A stretch of 36,402 nucleotides of DNA from CAWHOW01 sp050013795. GTDB taxonomy: Bacteria; Bacteroidota; Bacteroidia; Bacteroidales; CG2-30-32-10. Below are positions 31,824 to 36,402 of this stretch, piece by piece (within the stretch, counting starts at the first letter, position 1; each line of letters opens with the position of its first letter). A program made the position numbers and the translations under genes. The DNA is taken from contig JBEKEO010000012.1 in assembly GCA_050013795.1 (NCBI GenBank), forward strand, positions 1 to 36,402, in the 5' to 3' direction. Below the pieces are notes generated by a model, which saw only the letters and a list, made by a program, of their open reading frames with translations, was not told the origin of the DNA and made no database searches.

Positions 31824-34169
31824 ATGGATGAATTAAAATATATCGGAAAATCTGTTACAAGGATTGACGGAAAAGAGAAAATTTCCGGTGCTGCTGTTTT
31901 TGCTGATGATATAGATTTTGGACCAACATTGTTATTTGCTCAAATCGTTGAAAGTACAAAAGCACATGCACTTATTAAAAATATTAATACTTCTGAAGCA
32001 GAAAAAATTGAGGGTGTCGTTGCTGTTTTTACAGGCAAAGATTTTCCTTTCAAGTTCGGCCTTTATATGAAAGACCGTTTTGTTTTTGCACAGGACAGAG
32101 TGCGATTTATCGGAGAACAGGTTGCCGCTGTTGTTGCACGTGATGCTAAGACTGCAAAACATGCAGCAAAATTTGTAAAAGTGGAATACGAAGAACTTCC
32201 TGAAGTTCTCGACCAGATGAAAGCCATTGAACCCAATGCAACCATCCTTCATCCTGAACTTGGCGACTATCCACATGTTCCCTGGTTTTTCCCAAAAGCA
32301 AATACAAATATTGCACATCACCGCAAGACAAGAAAAGGTAATCTTGATAAAGGATTCGCTGATGCTGATTATATTTTGGAAGATACTTATTTTGTTCCAC
32401 GGTATGCACATTGCGCCATTGAATTTCATTCAGCTATTGGCAAAGTAGATTACTCTGGAAGGCTTACGGTTTGGGCATCTTCACAATCTCCAAATACTCA
32501 ACGGAATCTTTTTGCAGAAGCTTTGTCTTCACTGGGATTTACTCATAAAGATGTAAGAGTAATTGCTCCTTATGTTGGAGGCGGATTTGGTGGAAAAGCC
32601 GGAGTTACAATGGAAATACTTGCAGCTGCGCTTGCAACAAAATTAAAAGGATCGCCTGTAAAAATTCTCTGGTCACGTGAACAGGAATTTTATAATACCT
32701 ATCAAAGGCTTGGGGTTATTGCAAAACTTAAGATAGGAGTAAAAAATGACGGAACAATTACCGCCCTTGACCACAAACTATACTGGGATGCCGGCGCTTA
32801 TGTTGAATATGGAGCTAACGTAGTAAATTCTGTTGGGCTCTCTGCTACTGGACCCTATCGAGTGCCAAATCTTTCAATTGATTCTTATTGTATTTATACG
32901 AATCTACCTCCAGGCGGCGCATACAGGGGTTTCGGGTATTCAGAATTTTTATTCGGATTGGAATCACATATGAATCGTATTGCCAAACATCTTGGCATTG
33001 ATCCTGTTGAATTGCGCAAGAAAAATGCGATAACGGTAGATGATACACTAGCTTATGGTGCACACATGAATCCCAATGGACTCCTAGAGTGTATTGATAA
33101 AGTTGCAAAAGAAATAGAATGGGGTAAAAAGGAAATTTCAAAGAATCCTAATACTGTGTTGGGCAAAGGTTTTTCATTGCTATGGAAAGCTCCTGCCATG
33201 CCACCCAATGCTTCGTCTTCAGCGTTTTTAAAATTCAATGAAGATGCTAGTTTAAATATTTTAATTTCCGGTATGGATATTGGCCAGGGCTTGTTGACAG
33301 TAATGGCGCAGGTTGCAGCGGAGGTGTTATCCATTCCTCCAGCTAAAATAAGAGTTGAAACTCCAGACACAGATCGGAATCCTTATGAATGGCAAACCGT
33401 TGGTTCACATGTTACTTGGGGCTGTGGCAATGCCGTTAAAAAAGCTGCAATTGATGCAAGAGACCAAATCTTTGAACTGGTTGAACGTGCTCTTGGATTA
33501 CCCGCCAATATGCTTTTCCTGGAAGATGAAAAAGTAAAATGTTCAACAAAGCCTGAATGGGAACTTCCGTTAAAAAGTTTTGTTATAAACGGAATCATGA
33601 CTGAAGACGGCACTTTCAAAGGTGGGCCAATCAACGGTCGCGGGACTTTTATGCCTGAATTTACTTCAACCAATGCAGATCCTGAAACCAGCCAGGGCGG
33701 ACATCCAAATGTGCACTATACTGTTGGTGCAGCTGCTATGCTTCTGGAAATCGACAAAGATACCGGCAAAATGAAAGTGCTTAAAGTGGTCGAAGCACTT
33801 GATGTTGGTAAAGCAATTAACCCGGATCTTGTGAAAGGACAAATCGTTGGTGGTATTGTTCAGGGTCTTGCAACAGTGCTATATGAGGACATGCGATTTG
33901 ATAACCATGGTAAATTATTAAATCCGAATTTCACAGATTATAAGTTACCTACTACATTGGATATTCCTGATGAAATAGTTCCGATAATAGTAGAAGTGGC
34001 ACAGCCTGATGGCCCTTACGGTGCACGCGGTGTTGGAGAACATACTATGCTTCCAGCTGCACCAATGATAGCTAACGCAATAGATGATGCTTTTGGAATT
34101 CGAATTAAATCAATGCCAATCACAGCTGAAAAAGTTGCGATGGCAATATTAAATCAAAAAGAAAAATGA
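31824..34169 (+). CDS. Molybdopterin-binding catalytic subunit of a xanthine dehydrogenase-family hydroxylase (CoxL-like)
   Basis: The 781-residue product hydroxylates a carbon next to a ring nitrogen, or an aldehyde, with water as oxygen donor. Cofactor motifs include YVGGGFGGKAG (about 250), GGAYRGFG with Arg-368, GMDIGQGL, ALDVGKAINP, and the C-terminal GARGVGEHTML containing Glu-739, which corresponds to the catalytic Glu of xanthine dehydrogenase. The carbon-monoxide-dehydrogenase loop with its selenated Cys (AYRCSFR) is absent; AYRGFG is found instead, so this is a hydroxylase and not a CO dehydrogenase. The Arg is also that of purine- and N-heterocycle-oxidising members, though the exact substrate is not readable. 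The stop overlaps the next start by 4 bp (ATGA). Confidence 0.94.
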   Translation: MDELKYIGKSVTRIDGKEKISGAAVFADDIDFGPTLLFAQIVESTKAHALIKNINTSEAEKIEGVVAVFTGKDFPFKFGLYMKDRFVFAQDRVRFIGEQVAAVVARDAKTAKHAAKFVKVEYEELPEVLDQMKAIEPNATILHPELGDYPHVPWFFPKANTNIAHHRKTRKGNLDKGFADADYILEDTYFVPRYAHCAIEFHSAIGKVDYSGRLTVWASSQSPNTQRNLFAEALSSLGFTHKDVRVIAPYVGGGFGGKAGVTMEILAAALATKLKGSPVKILWSREQEFYNTYQRLGVIAKLKIGVKNDGTITALDHKLYWDAGAYVEYGANVVNSVGLSATGPYRVPNLSIDSYCIYTNLPPGGAYRGFGYSEFLFGLESHMNRIAKHLGIDPVELRKKNAITVDDTLAYGAHMNPNGLLECIDKVAKEIEWGKKEISKNPNTVLGKGFSLLWKAPAMPPNASSSAFLKFNEDASLNILISGMDIGQGLLTVMAQVAAEVLSIPPAKIRVETPDTDRNPYEWQTVGSHVTWGCGNAVKKAAIDARDQIFELVERALGLPANMLFLEDEKVKCSTKPEWELPLKSFVINGIMTEDGTFKGGPINGRGTFMPEFTSTNADPETSQGGHPNVHYTVGAAAMLLEIDKDTGKMKVLKVVEALDVGKAINPDLVKGQIVGGIVQGLATVLYEDMRFDNHGKLLNPNFTDYKLPTTLDIPDEIVPIIVEVAQPDGPYGARGVGEHTMLPAAPMIANAIDDAFGIRIKSMPITAEKVAMAILNQKEK

Positions 34170-35356
34170 GCAAACCATTAGAAGACATAAAGGTTCTCGA
34201 TCTCACCCGTGTGCTTGCAGGACCCTTTTGTACTATGATATTGAACGATCTTGGTGCTTATATCCTAAAAGTCGAAGTTCCCGAAACAGGTGATGATGCC
34301 AGAGCTTTCGGTCCATTTAAAAATGAACAGAGCCTTTATTTCGTAAGCATCAATCGTGGAAAAGAAAGCATTTCCCTTAACCTTAAAAGCGAAAAAGGGA
34401 AAAAGATTTTGCTTGATCTTGTAAAGCAATTCGATATCATCATTGAAAATTATCGGCCGGGAACTATGGAAAAACTGGGGCTTGGATATGATGTATTGAA
34501 ACAAGTTAATCCAAAAATAATTTATGCCGCTTCATCTGGCTTTGGTCATACCGGACCTTATTCGCAAAAGCCCGCTTATGATATTCTTGCTCAGGCAATG
34601 GGTGGAATTATGAGTATTACTGGCTGGCCGGATAGTTCTCCTACACGCGTTGGAATGTCGCTTGGAGATATAACAGCTTCTCTTTACACTGCTATCGGAA
34701 TTAATGCGGCCCTTTACCAGCGCACAATTTCAGGCGAAGGACAAAAAATAGATATTTCCATGCTTGATTGTCAGGTTTCTATTCTCGAAAACGCACTGGC
34801 TCGTTTTCAGGTTGATGGGAAATCGCCAGAACCTATCGGCAACAGGCATCCAACAATCACTCCTTTCCAGGCATTTAAGGCAAAGGACAGTTATTTTGTA
34901 ATTGCAATGGGTAATGATAACCTGTGGAACAAATTCTGCTGCTGTATTAATAGAAAAGACCTGATTGCAGATGTGCGTTTTGCTACAAACGGACTAAGGA
35001 CAAAAAATATAAAGGAACTTGAACCCATACTTGCAGAGATATTCATTCAGAAAGATACAACAGAGTGGTTTGAAATTTTTGAAAAAGTTCAGATACCTTA
35101 TAGCCCTATTAACACTATAGATAAGGTTATGGTCAATCCACAAGTATTATCACGAAATATGATAGTTGAAGTGGAAGACAAAAAAGCAGGCAGAGTTAAA
35201 ATTGCAGGGAACCCGATCAAAATGTCTTCAATAGCAGAAGAACACAACAGAAAACCTGCTCCCGCTATTGGAGAACATAATCGAAAAATATATTCAGAAT
35301 TGCTTGGCTACACGGATAAAGAAATTGAAGATCTGAATAAAGAAGGAGTAATTTAA
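34166..35356 (+). CDS. Class III (CaiB/BaiF family) CoA-transferase
   Basis: Class III CoA-transferases move CoA between carboxylic acids through an aspartyl-CoA intermediate; the family also has racemases. The 396-residue product shows the N-terminal VLDLTRVLAGPFCTMILNDL, ENYRPGTMEKLGLGYD, and FGHTGPYSQKPAYD with the catalytic Asp-139. GDITASLYTAIGINAAL and a C-terminal lid region follow. It starts in a 4-bp overlap with the Mo subunit gene and ends immediately before the amidase start, so it belongs to the operon. In context it may activate the carboxylic acid left after the ring and its nitrogens have been removed. The acyl group cannot be deduced. Confidence 0.93.
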   Translation: MSKPLEDIKVLDLTRVLAGPFCTMILNDLGAYILKVEVPETGDDARAFGPFKNEQSLYFVSINRGKESISLNLKSEKGKKILLDLVKQFDIIIENYRPGTMEKLGLGYDVLKQVNPKIIYAASSGFGHTGPYSQKPAYDILAQAMGGIMSITGWPDSSPTRVGMSLGDITASLYTAIGINAALYQRTISGEGQKIDISMLDCQVSILENALARFQVDGKSPEPIGNRHPTITPFQAFKAKDSYFVIAMGNDNLWNKFCCCINRKDLIADVRFATNGLRTKNIKELEPILAEIFIQKDTTEWFEIFEKVQIPYSPINTIDKVMVNPQVLSRNMIVEVEDKKAGRVKIAGNPIKMSSIAEEHNRKPAPAIGEHNRKIYSELLGYTDKEIEDLNKEGVI

Positions 35357-36402
35357 ATGAACACCTCTTTCCTCTCATTATCTGAAACGGCAAGTAAATT
35401 AAGGAGCGGCGATATTGATCTGATATCTTTTATCAACAGTCGCATTGATAAAGTTGAACCTGAGATTTTATCTCTTATTCCTGAAGAAAACAGGAGAAAT
35501 CGTTTATTAAAAGACGCTGAAATATTAATTGCGAAGTATCCCGATATAAATAAACGCCTTCCTTTTTTTGGTATTCCGATTGGCGTAAAAGATATATTCA
35601 GAACCGATGGTTTTGAAACTCATTGTGGTTCAAATCTACCGGCTAAATTATTCGAAGGAATAGAGGCTACCTGTGTAACTATGCTGAAAGATCAAGGCGC
35701 TTTGATTCTGGGAAAAACAGTTACTACCGAATTTGCATACTTTGAACCTGGACCAACTAAAAATCCATGTAATACAGCGCACACTCCCGGCGGTTCCAGC
35801 AGCGGCTCTGCTGCTGCTGTGGCAGCGGGAATTACACCTTTTGCTTTCGGAACGCAAACTATTGGTTCGGTGTTACGACCTGCTGCTTATTGTGGAGTTA
35901 TAGGCTTTAAGCCAAGTTATGGAAGAATATCAACAGATGGGGTAATTCCATTTTCACAATCAGCCGACCATATTGGATTTTTCACCCAGGATATTGATGG
36001 ATGCATTTTAGCTTCTTCTGTTCTTTGTAGCAACTGGAAAACTTCTTCTGTTGGTAAAACAAGTAATTCCTTTATTATTGGTGTTCCAGATGGCAAATAT
36101 CTTGAACAGCCATCGAATGATATTATTGTCGAGTTTCACAAGCAATTAAAAGAGCTTGAAAACAAGGGTATATTAATAAAAAGAATAAAACTTTTTGATG
36201 ATATTGAAGAAATAAATCATCTTCACAGGTTAATGATTGCTGCTGAAATGGCGAATGTACATAAGGAATGGTATGCCAATTATGAATCGCTTTACAGGAC
36301 AAATACAAAGCAAATCATTGAAGAAGGAAAGAAAGTACTTCCTGAAAAATTAACAAAGGCAAGGGATGGAAGATTTCTTCTGAGAAATAACATAGAAAAA
36401 CT
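35357..36402 (+). CDS. Amidase-signature family hydrolase, 3' end outside the window
   Basis: The frame opens with ATG directly after the CoA-transferase stop codon (35354-35356) and stays open to the window edge, giving 348 residues of a protein that is usually 450-500 long. The Ser-cisSer-Lys triad is complete: Lys-78 in PIGVKDIF, Ser-147 in TPGGSSSGSAA and the nucleophile Ser-171 in TQTIGSVLRPA. This spacing equals that of malonamidase E2. The usual GG before the nucleophile is IG here. It cleaves a carboxamide, releasing ammonia; malonamate, oxamate-type or ureido-acid substrates would fit the operon, by inference. The N-terminal 65 residues are helical, as in GatA-like amidases, but no GatB or GatC is nearby. 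Confidence 0.92.
   Translation, partial: MNTSFLSLSETASKLRSGDIDLISFINSRIDKVEPEILSLIPEENRRNRLLKDAEILIAKYPDINKRLPFFGIPIGVKDIFRTDGFETHCGSNLPAKLFEGIEATCVTMLKDQGALILGKTVTTEFAYFEPGPTKNPCNTAHTPGGSSSGSAAAVAAGITPFAFGTQTIGSVLRPAAYCGVIGFKPSYGRISTDGVIPFSQSADHIGFFTQDIDGCILASSVLCSNWKTSSVGKTSNSFIIGVPDGKYLEQPSNDIIVEFHKQLKELENKGILIKRIKLFDDIEEINHLHRLMIAAEMANVHKEWYANYESLYRTNTKQIIEEGKKVLPEKLTKARDGRFLLRNNIEK

Noticed and set aside
31824..34169. Annotation of the Mo subunit as carbon monoxide dehydrogenase
   Set aside because: The active-site loop reads GGAYRGFG and lacks the Cys of the CO dehydrogenase AYRCSFR loop; the catalytic Glu region fits hydroxylases.

Overview
The window looks like a chromosomal piece of a free-living or host-associated member of the Bacteroidota. 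Four secreted proteins end in the same type A C-terminal sorting domain of the type IX secretion system (T9SS). Several start regions carry the Bacteroidota -7 promoter element TAnnTTTG, and Shine-Dalgarno sequences are often weak. The DNA is moderately AT-rich. No phage, transposase, CRISPR array or rRNA was seen.

Layout. (1) 1-1000: the 5' end of a leftward gene, a 22-bp tandem repeat and a stand-alone LytTR regulator. (2) 999-9159: four rightward genes for T9SS-exported proteins: a YVTN beta-propeller protein, a GH25 lysozyme-like protein, an alpha/beta hydrolase with a PKD domain, and a papain-family protease carrying its own chagasin-like inhibitor domain. (3) 9273-12239: a secreted GH92 alpha-mannosidase. 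Together, regions 2 and 3 suggest breakdown of glycoprotein, peptidoglycan and peptides outside the cell. (4) 12308-15491: a single-domain response regulator, a solitary GroES-like protein, a SAM methyltransferase and HemW. (5) 15516-24272, leftward: PrkA, DUF444 (YeaH/YhbH type), SpoVR, a second PrkA, LD-carboxypeptidase and YraN. The first four form a tight operon related to the stress/starvation modules yeaGH-ycgB and prkA-yhbH-spoVR, but with two PrkA paralogues. (6) 24384-26518: methionyl-tRNA synthetase and tRNA-Arg(CCU), closed by a strong terminator. (7) 26608 to the right edge: a tightly packed rightward operon of an FdrA-like protein, a DUF1116 protein, a cyclase-family metal hydrolase, a three-subunit xanthine-dehydrogenase-type molybdenum hydroxylase (FAD, 2Fe-2S and Mo subunits), a class III CoA-transferase and an amidase cut by the window end.

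Region 7 is the best candidate for an undescribed system. The parts suggest oxidative breakdown of a cyclic ureide or imide: the Mo enzyme hydroxylates the ring, the cyclase-family hydrolase opens it, the FdrA/DUF1116 pair (related to oxamate carbamoyltransferase subunits of E. coli allantoin metabolism) removes the carbamoyl group as carbamoyl phosphate, the amidase releases ammonia, and the CoA-transferase activates the remaining acid. Uracil to barbiturate to ureidomalonate to malonamate to malonate fits every step on paper, but this is inference.

Other points of note are a small GC-rich palindromic repeat inserted in frame into two coding sequences (the GH25 signal peptide and the GH92 enzyme), near-identical sorting-domain DNA shared by two non-adjacent genes, and a promoter lying in the loop of a terminator hairpin.
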